From Mauremys mutica (lineage: Eukaryota > Chordata > Testudines > Geoemydidae): a stretch of DNA of 64,000 nt. A model generated the notes under the pieces. The model saw nothing but the letters and a program-made list of their open reading frames with translations. It was not told where the DNA came from and did not search any database. Shown one piece after another: positions 1 through 12,984 of this stretch; the stretch's first letter is position 1; every line of letters starts with the position of its first letter. The translations under genes and the position numbers were made by a program. The stretch covers positions 8,897,053 through 8,961,052 of the forward strand of contig NC_059079.1 in assembly GCF_020497125.1 (NCBI RefSeq), given 5' to 3'.

Positions 1-3000
1 CTCAAATTATTTTTGAAAGGAAACTAAATTACACATGCAAATACTCATTGGGAGGAGAAGTTGATTAGTTGTGGAAGAATAGATGGAAATAAAAGGAGTA
101 GGGTAAATGGGGATATTTTTTAGGAGAAGGGATGGGAAGGTCAGGTGGTGGTGAGATAGTGGGGCCAGGTGGAGTGGGACACTGAGAATGGAACATAAGG
201 GCGAAGTGACAGGGGAACTGGGACAGATTAGGGCCAGGGTTTCCTGTCAGCCCCATATTCCCCTCTCATGTATGTACCAGTATCTGGGGGCTGCCCCTCT
301 TGAGGGGGGGAGGGGACTACGAGACTCTTTCCCTGCCTTTCTGTGTGTACCAGGAATGGGGGAGAGGCTGGCCCTAGCCTCTGGAGGATGGTCTGACTCC
401 CCCCATCATGCTCTCCTCATCTGAGCGAGGTTATGGGGGATTTGGCCTTTTGGGAGTACCTGAACCTCTCTCCCTGCTCCTATGAATGGCAGGATCAGGG
501 AGGACTCTGCCCATCTACAGGAACCTAACCCCACCCCAACTCCCCTCATCTGAGATGGGATCAGGTGGTCCTTATTATCCTTTTTCTTCGAGGAGGGTCT
601 GAGCCTTCTCCCTACAACTCCCCGACCCACCACACATGCCAAGATCCATTCCCCTCTGTATGTGAAGCTAACAACATGCATATCAAGAACAAAAACTGAG
701 AACACACTGTCAACCCTGGGGTAAGGAGTTGAGAACTGGCATGCTTGATGTATATCACAGGCTCTCCTTCAGTGGGGAGAGGGGATGAGAACATCTAGTT
801 CACATGGCTCACAACTATAGTTTCAGTCTGTATTCATCTTCATCAATCAACTGAGAACATCTAATTGAGATGAATGGGCCACTTCACACCTCTGAGCCTC
901 CTATGCTTTCAGGATTATCCTGTACTGGGGATGTGTATATAGAAAGCAGGTGCTGATGATTAATTTCATAAATATTACAGCAGAGCACGAGCTCTGCTGC
1001 AGTTAATATTAAGAATGTTTTCCTGTTTAAAAGGTTGATTCTTCTACCTATTGTAAAATCTGAATACGTACCCAGATTGTTTTTGAATCTACTGAAGGGG
1101 GTGAAGGTAGGGTTTGTGAGCCAAACTGAAGGTCATTTGCCCAAGAGTTTCCCAATATACAGTACCCAGGAAAACACCATGTTTTCTTAAAGTTCACCAA
1201 TTCTACAAACTATTTTTGTGCACACCTGGCCTCTGGAATGCTCATGGCTTACTGGGACAAGAAGGGGAGGGTAAACTGGATATGACAGGGAGGTATATAT
1301 TTTGTCAAATAGTGGGGAATGTGGGACATACATTTTCATACATCTGGTTAATACACCAGGTTTCTGTCACATGTTTAAAGTTACTGTAACCACCATACAA
1401 TAAGACTGACAAGTTCTTGGGACATAGACCATGTCTGAGATTTCTCTCACCAACTCTGTTAGCAACCACAAACTCTAAACATTTCAGAGGACAACCATCA
1501 TCCACATTCCACTATAACTAGTGTCCTTGGCCATGTCAATGCTAGAAAAATTTGTCATGCTAATCACTGTTTAGTCCCCACAGCATGCCTATGACACATA
1601 TGCAGCCAAAAATATTGTGAACAGCCTCTCCCCAACCCAACCCCAAGTAATTACCCAGAATCACAATTTCCCCAGTAACTCCCCTTCCACTGTCAATAGC
1701 ATGTGATGTTGTTATCAGTTAGCCTAGAAGTGCCCAGCTCAGCATGCATGCAGAGCAGTTGGCTGAGACATGCTATGTGAGTAGATTAAAAATGGTAGAC
1801 AAAAAGAAGAAATAAGATTATGATATAACACAGAAACAGCAATCTAAAATGCCTAACAATCAGATAGTTGTTACTATAAATTACATATCATATGCTAAAG
1901 CCAAAGCATTTACTTTTTTTCCTATGTTTGTCTCTGCCCATCTGCCAGACCGCCGCACCTAACGAGCATGCTGCTTTTATCTACCTGAAATCACATTTAA
2001 TTCTGTCTTCCTATTTAATACATGATAAACAGTCTTAGTCATCCTTTTATAGCAGTAATGCACAGGCCATGAGAGCTGGCAACAATTAAACTGCCTAACC
2101 TGCCTGCTGTCAGACCCCAAATACATGTTCATACATCTCGTTAATATACCAATTTATCTTAGTCCCTATTTTCCCCCAATTAATCCTCAATGTCCAAGAA
2201 CTCTTTCTAAAGCAAGTGCTTGAGCCTTGCAATCAAATTTAGGTGCAGTGCATACTTCCCTTCAGTCCCACAAAAGCTCAAAATGCCTCTGCAGTCCTGT
2301 AGCTGGTTCTCTGATATTATCCATGTGAATAGCACTTTCTGCCACATCTGCTGCCATGAAGAGAGTTGCAGATGGGAGCCCAGAGCTAAAGAAGGGATAC
2401 CAGATAGATCCTGTAAAACCACCTGGCTAGCACTTGCAGTGCCAAAAGTCAGATCAGCCCAATTTTCCATGTTTTAGTTGTTCTCAGCAGGAGGTCTAGT
2501 AAAACCTGCTGTCATCTACTGTAGGCAGACAAAATTAGCAGGGTCTTCAGGGGCTTGGTCAGTATCCTCTCATCAATAACTGACAGGTCTGGTTCTGCTT
2601 CTGCCATACTGTAAAGCGGGGAATGACCCCTATTGTAAGGGTTCTGTGGTCCTGCCAAGCAAAGAAGAATAATTCCAGTACAAGGAAATTGACTGGAGTT
2701 TCCCAGGAAATTATTAAATCATTTGACTCCTGAATTCTTCTGGACTCTTGAAAGACTCCCAGAAGGCCTTTCAAAATATCTTACTGTTTCAGGGAGCTCC
2801 GCAGGGAGCTATGGGATAGATACCCAGGGGAAATTCTATTGCAGTAGAATTGTACAACGCAAGAAAGGCGGCAGGGGAACACTGTGACCGAAACAGAAAT
2901 ACTTTGTGGACACAATGCAATACTGTGGCTTATTCCAGGGGTATCCCATCATTTAAGATTATCTCCGGTAGACACAGCCCTAATGTTAGTGAATGTGAGT

Positions 3001-4699
3001 AACCCCATGAAATGCAAGATTTGGAGCTAGTCTTCAAACCAAGCCATTTTAAGTTAGATTAGGATAATAATGGTCAGAATGTTATTTAAAATAACAGAAA
3101 TCTGTCGTTTTTCACCATCACAGAGGCTTAATGTATTTTAAAATATATCTATAAACTATGGATGCTGATACTACACACTCAAATAAAATAGGAAATTATG
3201 TATGCTCCAGCCACTTGCACTTATATAGACACACAACCTAAAGTACTAGGTATATTGCATTTCCAATTTAAAGAAGAAAATTGATCAGACAAGATTACAA
3301 GAATACTGAAGAAGCCTTTCACCATTCCTTTTTTAACTTGAATCAATAACAAACATTAAAGGCTTTATTTTCCTCAATAAGAGCAACTCACATCATTTAA
3401 AGACATTAAAAGTAATGTTAGATATGAGTGACAGGAGAAAAATATGTATCAAGTGAATATCTTAAAATGTAAACTACACCAATATGCTTTCTCCTTATCT
3501 CAGGCGACCTATGTTTTATTACGAAATGAACTACTTTTTGACAATACTATTAGTTCCTATAAGAACCTATTTTAAAAAAAAATACTTGTTAGTTTATGCA
3601 CCAATTTTTATATGAGAAAGCTGGTCACCAGCTTGGTATGTTCACAGTTACTATGACCTACCCCTAGTCCCTAGATTTAGTATACTAAATGCTCTCTTCT
3701 TGTTCATGTTGGTTAAATTCATGCCTGTGCAGAGGGCCAACACAAGTCCCAACAGAGACAAGGTCCATTAAATAGGGCTTAATCAGAGAGAAGCAGTGCA
3801 TAGGCCTTGTAATACCCCTCTGCGTATGGCTGAATTTCATGAGAGAGAGAATACACATGAAGAGCCCACATGAAGTTATATCCTGCAATCCCTACACAGG
3901 CAAAACTCCCACTTAAGTGATTAATGTAGTTAATGAGGGTAGGTTTTTTACTACTTTTCACTAAATTTTGAAGAGATGAAGTAATAATGTCATTTATTTT
4001 TAAAATATATATTTTCATGAATGAATCCAATTTGAGCATTCCCAGCAGAACTAGGGATTTCTGAATGGGCCCGAAGGTCCCAGAATAAGTCATTGTCCTC
4101 AATGTAATTTTAATTTCTCACAATTTATTATCTGCACATTTCATCTGCATGAGATTCATTCCCTCTTCCAGATCATTAGTAAAGATATGTAATAAGACTA
4201 AATGTAACAGCGCTGTCAGCAACAAACCACCAGAATCCTCACCAAACTCAATGCTTTGTCATCTCTCACTACCCTTTGTTTGCAGTCCTTCAAATCAGCT
4301 TTTACACCACATGTGTAATTTCTTTTGCAGATTTTGTGTTTTAGAAAATTCAGATCTTTCACATCATAAAAAGGCAGAAGTTCAAGCAAAAGATAAGAAA
4401 ATGCATATACATATATAAAAGCACAGCTCTATGCATGTGTGTGAGTCAGCTCTAATGCTACTTGGATTAGAAGTTAAAATGATATCCCTTCTGAAGGTGA
4501 CTTTTCAGGTGAAGTTAAAGATTTTCTGGAACTTTCTGAAAAGGGAATAGGGGATTAAACCTGTGTCCTGACTCCTAAAAAAACATTCCTTCTTTCAGGA
4601 AGACAGTGTCTAATTCCCAAGGACATTCACGGGTTCTTTTCAAGAACACAATACTGACTTGGTTAGCCTAAGCAGTATTTAATTTCAGTATTTAACTCA
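1..4699. other. No gene recognised; AT-rich with a GC-richer first 800 bases
   Basis: I see no splice-bounded exon, RNA gene or classifiable repeat here. Positions about 120-640 are clearly richer in G and C than the rest and contain several overlapping short open frames on both strands. None resembles a protein family, so I treat them as compositional accidents or an unrecognised repeat. From about 800 onward the sequence is AT-rich and stop-dense. Confidence 0.6.
978..999. repeat. Short perfect hairpin in an AT-rich conserved-looking block
   Basis: The arms cagcagagc (978-986) and gctctgctg (991-999) are perfect reverse complements with a 4-base loop. The flanks are AT-rich and contain tcataaatatta and ttaatatta. 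This could be part of a conserved non-coding element or a chance palindrome; nothing in this sequence alone decides between them. Confidence 0.4.
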
Positions 4700-4757
4700 T
4701 TAAGGCACTTTAAAGCACTTTGAGCATGAAAGGTGTTGTGTAAAACAAAATAATTCT
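4700..4757 (+). repeat. MIR/L2-type SINE 3' tail relic
   Basis: The string aaagcactttgagcatgaaaggtg followed by tgtaaaac and AT-rich sequence matches the common tail of MIR/L2-derived SINEs (…gcgctttgagat…gaaaggtgctatataaa). Only the tail is recognisable and the body upstream is too decayed to call. Confidence 0.5.
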
Positions 4758-5931
4758 GTTCTATTTTAATGTATTAAGCAGAAATGCTTGTGAAGTCTAA
4801 TCTTCATGAGCTAATGTTTTTATTTACATTTCATCTTTATGGGGGAAAGATGAAGGATTAATATTTCTCCCCTGAGAGAGCAATATGCCAGGCTGTAATG
4901 AGAACTTAACAATTATATCTTGATAAATTCATAAATATTACTTTTTTCCAGTGGGAATATCTGGATTGTGACCCCTGGATACTTATGTTTTACTACATCA
5001 CAAGCTACCAACACAGCTCTGTTACTGTAATTTTTCACACATTTTCTTTCCCTGTGTTATACATCTCAATGAAGACAGCACACTATCATGGGCAAATAGA
5101 CTGGAATGCTCACTCAAAGCTCAGACATAAAGTGAAAAAGAAAGAGAGAAATCACAAAAGAGGGAGTTAATGGCCAAAGCTACTACTGTTGCTCCTGCTT
5201 CCACATCTTCTGCAAGTTCTAAACCATTTACCAAAGCTCAGGGAGGCATAATGTAACTCATACTTAGTTCTGCTGTTGCTACTTCATCCAGTTTCAATGG
5301 GGAACAGTTGGTGGGAGGGAAGTATCTTCTAAAGAAAGGGAAATGACACTGCTGGTTTCTAACTAGAGAAAAAAGTCAACTGAATTTTACCAAGAGCCCA
5401 TTTTCCCTTCCTTATCCACTGAATGAACTATTAACAAACCAAAATTTGGAGCAAAATCAATAGGAATCCTTATCGTGGAGATAACATGCATTGAAGAACT
5501 TAAAGCCAGGTTTGTATGTATAGGAACAGATCAATATGAAATTAGTTATGCCAATTTCTAACTGAGATGCATAAACATGCTGGAATGTTTGATAGGCTTG
5601 ACACAGTCAGGACGAGACTGGAACAGAACTATTGATCAATCAATCAGAGTCTACTGCGGTGAAAGATTAGTGCAAATGTGCTATTTTCTCACTCTGTGAT
5701 AGACAACTGATTTTTCCCCTTCTTCCCCCTCTTTCCCTCCACCCTTCCCTTTCAAAGAGCTAGCTATGACTAGCCAGCTATAGCAGCAAATATGAGATAA
5801 ACAATTGTGTGTCAGTCATGCAGGGTTGTAAATGCACAGTTGCAATTTGCAGAATATGTGACATCCGATTGTTCTCTTGGGTAGAGTTGGGGAAACTCTC
5901 TTCATTCTCTCTTGGCAAAGAGAAATGTAAA
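4758..5931. other. No gene recognised
   Basis: AT-rich intergenic or intronic DNA. I see no exon-like segment with paired splice sites. The last about 120 bases, which are open in the frame leading into the CR1 RT, are not part of the LINE: similarity to the second copy at 39.5 kb begins only near 5,932. Confidence 0.5.
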
Positions 5932-7537
5932 GAATATCTAAACAAATACTTTGCCTCAGTCTTTAATGAGGCTAATGAGGAGCTTAGGGATAATGGTAGG
6001 ATGACAAATAGGAATGAGGATATGGAGGTAGATATTACCACATCCGAGGTAGAAGCCAAACTCGAACAGCTTAATGGGATGAAATCAGGGGGCCCAGATA
6101 ATCTTCATCCAAGAATATTAAAGGAACTGGCACATGAAATTGCAAGCCCGTTAGCAAGAATTTTTAATGAATCAGTAAACTCAGGGGTTGTACTGTATGA
6201 CTGGAGAATTGCTAACATAATTCCTATCTTTAAGAAAGGGGAAAAAAGTGATCCGGGCAACTACAGGCCTGTCAGTTTGACATCTGTAGTAAGCAAGGTC
6301 TTGGAAAAAATTCTGAAGGAAAAAGTAGTTAAGGACATTGAGGTCAATGGTAACTGGGACAAAATACAACATGGTTTTACAAAAGGTCGATCATGCCAAA
6401 CCAACCTGATCTCCTTCTTTGAGAAGGTAACAGATTTTTTAGACAAAGGAAATGCAGTGGATCTAATTTACCTCGATTTCAGTAAGGCATTTGATACGGT
6501 TCCACATGGGGAATTATTAGCTAAACTGGAAAAGATGGGGATCAATATGAAAATTGAAAGGTGGATAAGGAACTGGTTAAAGGGGAGACAACAACGGGTC
6601 ATACTGAAAGGTGAATTGTCAGGCTGGAGGGAGGTTACTAGTGGAGTTCCTCAGGGATCGGTTTTGGGACCAAATCTTATTTAATCTTTTTATTACTGAC
6701 ATGGGCACAAAAAGTGGGAATATGCTAATAAACTTTGCGGATGACACAAAGCTGGGAGGTATTGCCAATACAGAGAAGGACCGGGATAGCATACAAGAAG
6801 ATCTGGATGACCTTGTAAACCGGAGTAATAGTAATAGGATGGAATTTAATAGTGAAAAGTGCAAAGTCATGCATTTAGGGATTAATAACAAGAACTATTG
6901 TTATAAACTGGGGAGGCATCAGTTGCAAGTAACAGAGGAGGAGAAGGACCTCAGAGTATTGGTTGATCACAGGATGACTATGAGCCGCCAATGTGATAGG
7001 GCTGTGAAAAAAGCTAATGCGGTCTTGGGATTCATCAGGCGAGGTATTTCCAGTAGAGATAAGAAGGTATTAGTACCGTCATACAAGGCACTGGTGAGAC
7101 CTCATCTGGAATACTGTGTGCAGTTCTGGTCTCCCATCTTTAAGAAGGATGAATTCAAACTGGAACAGGTTCAGAGAAGGGCTACTGGGATGATCTGAGG
7201 AATGGAAAACCTGTCATATGAAAGGAGACTCAAAGAGCTTGGCTTGTTTAGCCTAACCAAAAGAAGGCTGAGGGGAGATATGATTGCTCTCTATAAATAT
7301 ATCAGAGGAATAAATACCAGGGAGGGAGAGGAATTATTTAAGCTCAGTACCAATGTAGACACAAGAACAAATGGACATAAACTGGTTATCAGGAAGTTTA
7401 GACTTGAAATTAGATGAAGGTTTCTAACCATCAGAGGAGTGAAGTTCTGGAACAGCCTTCCAAGCGGAGTAGTCGGGGCAAAAGACATATCTGGCTTCAA
7501 GACTAAGCTTGATAAGTTTATGGAGGGGATGGTATAA
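5932..7537 (+). pseudogene. CR1 ORF2 reverse transcriptase relic
   Basis: RT of a CR1-clade LINE, which would copy element RNA at a nicked target. Visible blocks in order: GGPDNLHPRILKEL, DPGNYRPVSLTSVVSKVLEKI, QHGFTKGRSCQTN, VDLIYLDFSKAFDTV (first catalytic Asp), SGVPQGSVLGP, then FADDTKLGGI (the FADD catalytic box), HLEYCVQFWSP, and ERRLKELGLFSLTKRRLRGDMI. A one-base insertion near 6,672-6,676 (accaaatc versus accaatc in the 39.9-kb copy) shifts the frame between PQGSVLGP and the FADD box. In-frame TGA codons at 7,196 and 7,415 each look like a decayed CGA (Arg) codon. The endonuclease domain is absent through 5' truncation. It is not functional. Confidence 0.93.
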
Positions 7538-7980
7538 TGCAATAGCCTAATTTTGGCAATTAATTAGTCTTTGACTACTAGCGGTAAATATGCCCAAAGG
7601 CTTGTGATGGGATGTTAGATGGGGTGGGATCTGAGTTACTACAGAGAATCCTTTCCTGGATGTCTGGCTGGTGAGTCTTGCCCACATGCTCAGGGTTTAG
7701 CTGATTGCCATATTTGGGGTTGGGAAGGCATTTTCCTCCAGGGCAGATGGGCAGAAGCCCTGGGGGGGTTTCGCCTTCCTCTGCTGCCTTGGGCACAGGC
7801 CACTTGCTGGAAGATTCTCTGCACTCTGAAGTCTTTAAACCACGATTTGAGGACTTCAATGGCTCAGACACAGGTTTGATACAGGAGTGGGTGGGTGAGA
7901 TTCTGTGGCCTGCATTGTGCAGAAAGTCAGACTAGATGATCATAATGGTCCCTTCTGACCTTGAAGTCTATGATTCTATG
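5932..7980 (+). mobile_element. CR1 LINE, 5'-truncated, with intact 3' end
   Basis: A 5'-truncated CR1 retrotransposon. It begins inside ORF2 at a peptide like YLNKYFASVFNE, runs through the reverse transcriptase and the C-terminal domain, then a long 3' UTR of about 440 bases. The end has the CR1 signature gatgatcataatggtccc…ctatgattctatga. No poly(A) is present, as expected for CR1. A second copy of the same subfamily is at 38,395-42,033, and the 3' UTR alone recurs on the - strand at 30,172-30,645. Confidence 0.93.
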
Positions 7981-8584
7981 AATTTTAAGCCTGAAGGCAG
8001 CCTCAGTGGTTGGTGGAAGAGGCATCTGATGTGAATTACAGAGAAAGGCATGGTATCATCAGACAATGGTTGGGTGTCATTGTAGTGAGCATAAGGCCTC
8101 TGAAGAGAAGGGTGTTTTTCTTGCCTTTTTTACATGCCTGGATTTCATATAGTTTTTCTAGACATAACTTGATAATTTTGCCTTTTGTTCTTCATGAACT
8201 CAGTGGAAATGTAGCTGGTTTTGACCAGTTATGCTCAGAGTTTAATATTAAAGTGGATTAGAAGAGGGATCCATTGGATAGGTTCCTCGAAAAATATTTT
8301 TCCCTCTTCTTCTTGTGTGTAAAGAGGGGGGAGATGGATTGGTATTTGGCAGTCTTTGCTGTCCTAATTTTTCCCCCTTTACTTCTCCATTAATTTGGAG
8401 GAGAGGACAATATGATCCAGGAGTCTCTGGGAGGCAAATGTACACATCTTCACAGTAGCAAATAAGATTATTAAAATTAGGGAGGAAAGGCCAACAATTT
8501 TCAGAGAGTTGCATTGAAAAAAAACCCACTATTTGATTTGAGGAGCTATAGAGTCAAGAACAAAGTGAAGGCAGTAATTATAAA
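7981..8584. other. No gene recognised between two CR1 relics
   Basis: The segment contains short open frames of no recognisable family and a pyrimidine/purine-rich patch near 8,290-8,400. No clear repeat boundary is visible. Confidence 0.5.
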
Positions 8585-9625
8585 TAAAAAACAACATACA
8601 GTAAATGGAAAAACAGGGAAATAGCAACCAATATAAATAAGAAGTCATGAAGTACAGAAAACTGACAAGTGAAGCTAATGACCCGAAGGAAAAATCTATT
8701 GCTCTCAGAGCTAAGGAAAATAGGGAGGTTTTTTAAAAAAAAGTATTTTAGGAAGAAAAGAAATCCTAGCAATGGTATAATGCTAAAACTAGATGGAAAT
8801 GGTAAAATTGTTAACAGTGATGCAGAGAAGGCAGAAATGATCAATAAATATTTCTGTATTGTATTTCATAAGAAGCAGGATGAGTTACTCATATCATATG
8901 AGAATGATGAAGTACTTTCCAGTCCATTAGCAACAAAGGAGGATGTTAAGCAACATCTGCTAAGGATAAACATTTTTATATCAGCAAGTGCAGATAACTT
9001 TCACTGAAAGAGTGCTAATATGCCAATAGTAAAAAAGGACAAGCAAGACGAACTGGGTAACACTAGGTCGATTGGTCTGATAGTCCTAAGCCAAATAACA
9101 GAAAAGCTGATACAGGATTAATTTGACAAAGTATTAAAAGACAGGAATATATTTAACACCAGTTAACAGAATTTTATGGAAAACAGGTTTTATCAAACAA
9201 ACCTGGTTTCATTGTTTGAGGATATCACAAGTTTGGCTGATAACAGTACCTGAGTAGTTGTAATATACTGAGATTTTTCTAAGGTATTTGACTTAGCACC
9301 GCACAGCATTCTTATTGAAAAATTAGTACTCTAGAATATCTATAAAGCATATGTTAAATGAATTAAGAATTGGTCATCTGATAGATCTCAAAAAGTAGTT
9401 ATCAATTGGAAAGCATCATCAAATGGTGGTATTTCTAGTGGGGTTCCACAGGGATCAGTATTATATCCAAGCCTATTCAACATTTTCATTAAAGATCTGG
9501 AAAGAAATATAATAATTGCTGATAATATTTGCAGATGACACAAAGATTGGCAGAGTGGTAAATAATGATGAGGACAAGACAGTCATATAAAGTGATCTGA
9601 ATCACATTGTATTACCACGCTCTTC
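8585..9625 (+). pseudogene. Heavily decayed CR1-clade LINE (RT relic)
   Basis: An old CR1-clade ORF2 fragment. The readable part at 8,669-9,007 gives a linker peptide with AEKAEMINKYFCIVFHKKQDEL, equivalent to the segment just before the RT in other CR1 copies. Downstream the frames are broken, but SSGVPQGSVL…LFNIFIKDLE (about 9,430-9,510) and FADDTKIGRVVN (about 9,530-9,565) remain. There are many stops and indels and no recognisable 3' tail, so it is either truncated or too diverged. It is more decayed than the 5.9-kb copy and presumably older. Confidence 0.82.
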
Positions 9626-11139
9626 TCTCATACTTTTACATTCTGCATGACATGAATTACCGGTAGTTGAGTAATTATGAAAACATCACTAGATTTCAGA
9701 AAGATTATTGTCTGCACACTCATCATATAGTCTTCATTTTGAAAGCAATTTTAAAACTTTTCTATTAACTTTAGACTGTTAGCACTAGACTATGTTAAAA
9801 AGCTAAATTACATGCAGCGATTGACAAATAATGTATAAGCATTTCTACTGTATGAGGTACACCCTTTCCTACAACAGATGTAATGCAGAGTTGAAAAAGT
9901 TTCTCACCTGGGAATAAAGTGTTATTTTGTTGCAGTTCACAAAGTTGTCTTTCCAAATCTATTTTTAAATAAGTTTTTGTACTTCCAGATTTATATTAGC
10001 ATTACAAGTAAAGCTCTAAAACGGAACATTTCTGATGGTTTAGCAGCAGTAAAGTTAATGATATATTGCCACTGAAATTTTTCACTTTCTTTAATGCTTG
10101 TGTTTTGTTACACAATAGACAAAATAATTTTTAAAATATCATTATATCCCTAAATACGAGACAGATATATTACATTTCTTTAATTAGGCTAGTTTTCTTT
10201 AACAGCTTTTGACTAAATTTTGAAGTGCTGGTAGAAATACGGTGTACAGAACTTTCACATTATAGTTTTTATCCTCGTAACAAGCAAATACACAACACAG
10301 GATGAGGCAGAGGGCTACACTTTCAAAAACATCAAGGTCACTTAGCACGAATGAGATTTAGAGTCCAATATGACTGAGGTGCTTTAGATAATAGCACTTG
10401 GGCTTGTAAATCACTTAAGCACTTTTGAAAATTTTACCCTTAAGGTTACCCAAAGGGTGTTAATATTCTAACTAATCATATGATCAGACCTAAGAGAGGT
10501 CACACTTTACTCTATGTATTTGTCCCCTGAGATTACTGTAAATCACTGTACATAAATGTAAATGTAATGCATAGGCTACAGCTTATACCCAATGCAATTC
10601 TCTGTTTTCTCCATGGTTTAGGCTGCCGTGATCATTCTAGTCAGCTTCCAATGCTAGTTTAAGGTCTTGGTCCTAATTTGCAAAGAAATTAATGGCTCAA
10701 GCCTCAGCTACATTAAAAACCATATTTTGAGCTATGAACCACCAAAACAGCTGTACTTCTCTGGGACAATGCAGACCAGAAAGCACAGAAAGAAATGCAT
10801 GAGTGCTTCTACTCCTAAACACCTACCAACCCAAAAGAAAATAATAATAATCTAAAAAATCAGAAACACCAATCCTACCCAAAGCAAAGTTTTTACCTCA
10901 AAAAGTGCCAGAGATTCCAAGAAGTTCTCTAGGAATTTTGCTATTGTTATTGATTTTACATAGAAGGCACTCAGATACAACAGTGATAGGTGGTAGTATA
11001 AAACCCTGATTAGATTGACTATAATCATTTTAAAATGCTATAGTGGTCTTTTTTGTTCAGTGCCGTAACTGTTAAGAGAGCATTTTAGAACCAAACTGAA
11101 GCAGATGAACAGAGTGTTCAGTTTCAGACAGTGACATGA
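9626..11139. other. No gene recognised
   Basis: AT-rich sequence between two LINE relics. I see no paired splice signals, no SINE promoter boxes and no recognisable protein similarity. Confidence 0.5.
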
Positions 11140-12630
11140 CTACTCAAGTTGCTGACTGAAGAGATAGCTGAGCCATTAGTGTTTATCTTCAAAAACTCAT
11201 GGAAGATGGGTGAGATTCCAGAGGACTGGAAGAAGGCAAATATAGTGCCAATCTATAAAAAGAGGAATAAGGACAACCCAGGGAATTACAGACCAGTCAT
11301 CTTAACTTCAGTACTGAGAAAGATAGTGGAGCAAATAATCAAGCAATCAATTTGCAAACATCTAGAAGATAATAAGATGATAAGTAACAGTCAGCATGGA
11401 TTTGTCAAGAAAAAATCATGTCAAACAAACTAAATAGCTTTCTTTGACAGGGTAATAAGCCTTGTGGATAGGGGGGAAGAGGTAGATGTGGTACTTTAGT
11501 AAGTCTTTTGATATTGTCTTGCATGACCTTCTCATAAACAAACCAAGGAAATATAGTCTAGATGGAGCTATTATAAGGTGGATGCATAAATGGTTTGGAA
11601 AACCATTCCCACAAAGTAGTTAACTGTGGTTCACAGTCAAGGTGGAAGGGCATATCAAGTGTGGTCCTGCAGAGATTTGTCCTGGGTCCAGTTCTATTCA
11701 ATATCTTCATCAATTATTTATATAATGGTATAGAGAATACACTTATAAAGTTTGCGGATGATACCAAGCTGGGAGGGGTTGCAAATGCTTTGGAGGATAG
11801 GATTAAAATTCAAAATTAACTGGACAAACTGGAGAAATGGTCGGAAGTAAATAGAATAAAATTCAATAAGGACAAATGAAAAGTACTCCACGTATGAAGG
11901 AACAATCAGTTGCACACATACAAAATGGGAAATGTTTGCCTAGGAAAGAGGACTGTGGAAAGGTATCTGGGGGTGATAGTGAATCACAAACTAAATATGA
12001 GTGTAACACTGTTGCAAAAAAAAGCAAACATCATTCTGGGATGTCTTAGTGGGAGTGTTGTAAGCAAGACACAGGAAGTAATTCTTCCGCTCTACTACGG
12101 GCTGGTTAGGTCTCAACTGGAATATTGTGTCCAGTTCTGGGTGCCACATTTCAGGAAAGATGTGGATAAACTGGAGAAAGTCCAGAGGAGAGCAACAAAA
12201 ATTATTAAAGGTCTAGAAAAACATGACCTGTGAGGAAAGATTGAAAAAATTGGGTTTGTTTAGTCTGGAGAAGATTTAGAGGGGACGTGATAATAGTATT
12301 CAAGTACATAAAAGGTTGCTACAAGGAGGAGGGAGATAAATTATTCTCCTTAACCTCTGATGATAGGACAAGAAATAATGGGCTTAAATTGCAGCAAGGG
12401 AGGTTTAGGTTGGACGTTAGGAAAAACTTCCTGTCAGTATAGTTAAGCACTGGAACAAATTGCCTAGAGAGGTTGTGGAATCTGTCTTTGGAGGTTTTTA
12501 AGAACAGATTAGACAAACACCTGTCAGGAATGGTCTAGTTATTACGTAGTTCTGCTTTGAGTGCAGGGGACTCGATTAGATGACCTATTCAGATCCCTTC
12601 CAGTCTACATTTCTATGAGTCTATGTTTCT
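11140..12630 (+). mobile_element. CR1-clade LINE relic with 3' end
   Basis: A third + strand CR1-clade relic, of a different subfamily from the 5.9-kb copy: its peptide differs and it lacks the 400-base 3' UTR. It runs from mid-RT to a short tail containing gattagatgacctattcagatcccttccagtctacatttctatgagtc, a typical CR1 end. Recognisable coding blocks lie at 11,149-11,433, 11,595-11,819 and 11,910-12,233, in changing frames. Confidence 0.88.
11149..12540 (+). pseudogene. CR1 reverse transcriptase relic (third copy)
   Basis: RT motifs seen: TEEIAEPLVFIFKNSW, DNPGNYRPVILTSVLRKIVEQI, QHGFVKKKSCQTN, then after frame breaks LGPVLFNIFINYL, IKFADDTKLGGVAN (FADD box), LEYCVQFWVPHFRKDV and LEKVQRRATKIIKGLE. 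Next comes the C-terminal KLGLFSLEK-like and LDVRKNFLS-like stretch up to about 12,540. The first catalytic block (FSKAFD equivalent, about 11,495) is disrupted. There are multiple frameshifts and stops, and no upstream endonuclease. It is inactive. Confidence 0.88.
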
Positions 12631-12984
12631 GCATTTTGATTGATAATAGGCAGAGCTACCACCCCCTTCTATTATTAAGTTTGCTTAGCAACACCCTTTG
12701 TAAGACCCTAGTTTTTTCACAGGACTGCTACCTCATTCAGTGCACAAACCAGACCTGCTCTGCAGATGAATCATGGTGGTGTAATAAAGGACGCTGTTGT
12801 CTGTAGGAACCCTGCCTCATTTGTTGAAGAACTTAGAACTTGTGTTGTGAAGGTGGCAGGGGGCTGCAGAATGACAAAGCTACAACTGAAGTCCATGTGA
12901 GCTGTGCAATGAACATATAAAGTACTACACAAGGCTAAGTCCTCTGAAAAGTCAGGTCAAGGTATATCAAAACAGGCACTCAAA
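12631..12984. other. No gene recognised
   Basis: Short AT-balanced stretch after the CR1 tail. Nothing classifiable is seen. Confidence 0.4.

Noticed and set aside
5809..5931. Start of the 291-codon open frame before the CR1 RT taken as a real N-terminus
   Set aside because: Similarity to the second CR1 copy begins only near 5,932. The upstream codons are chance open frame at a 5' truncation.
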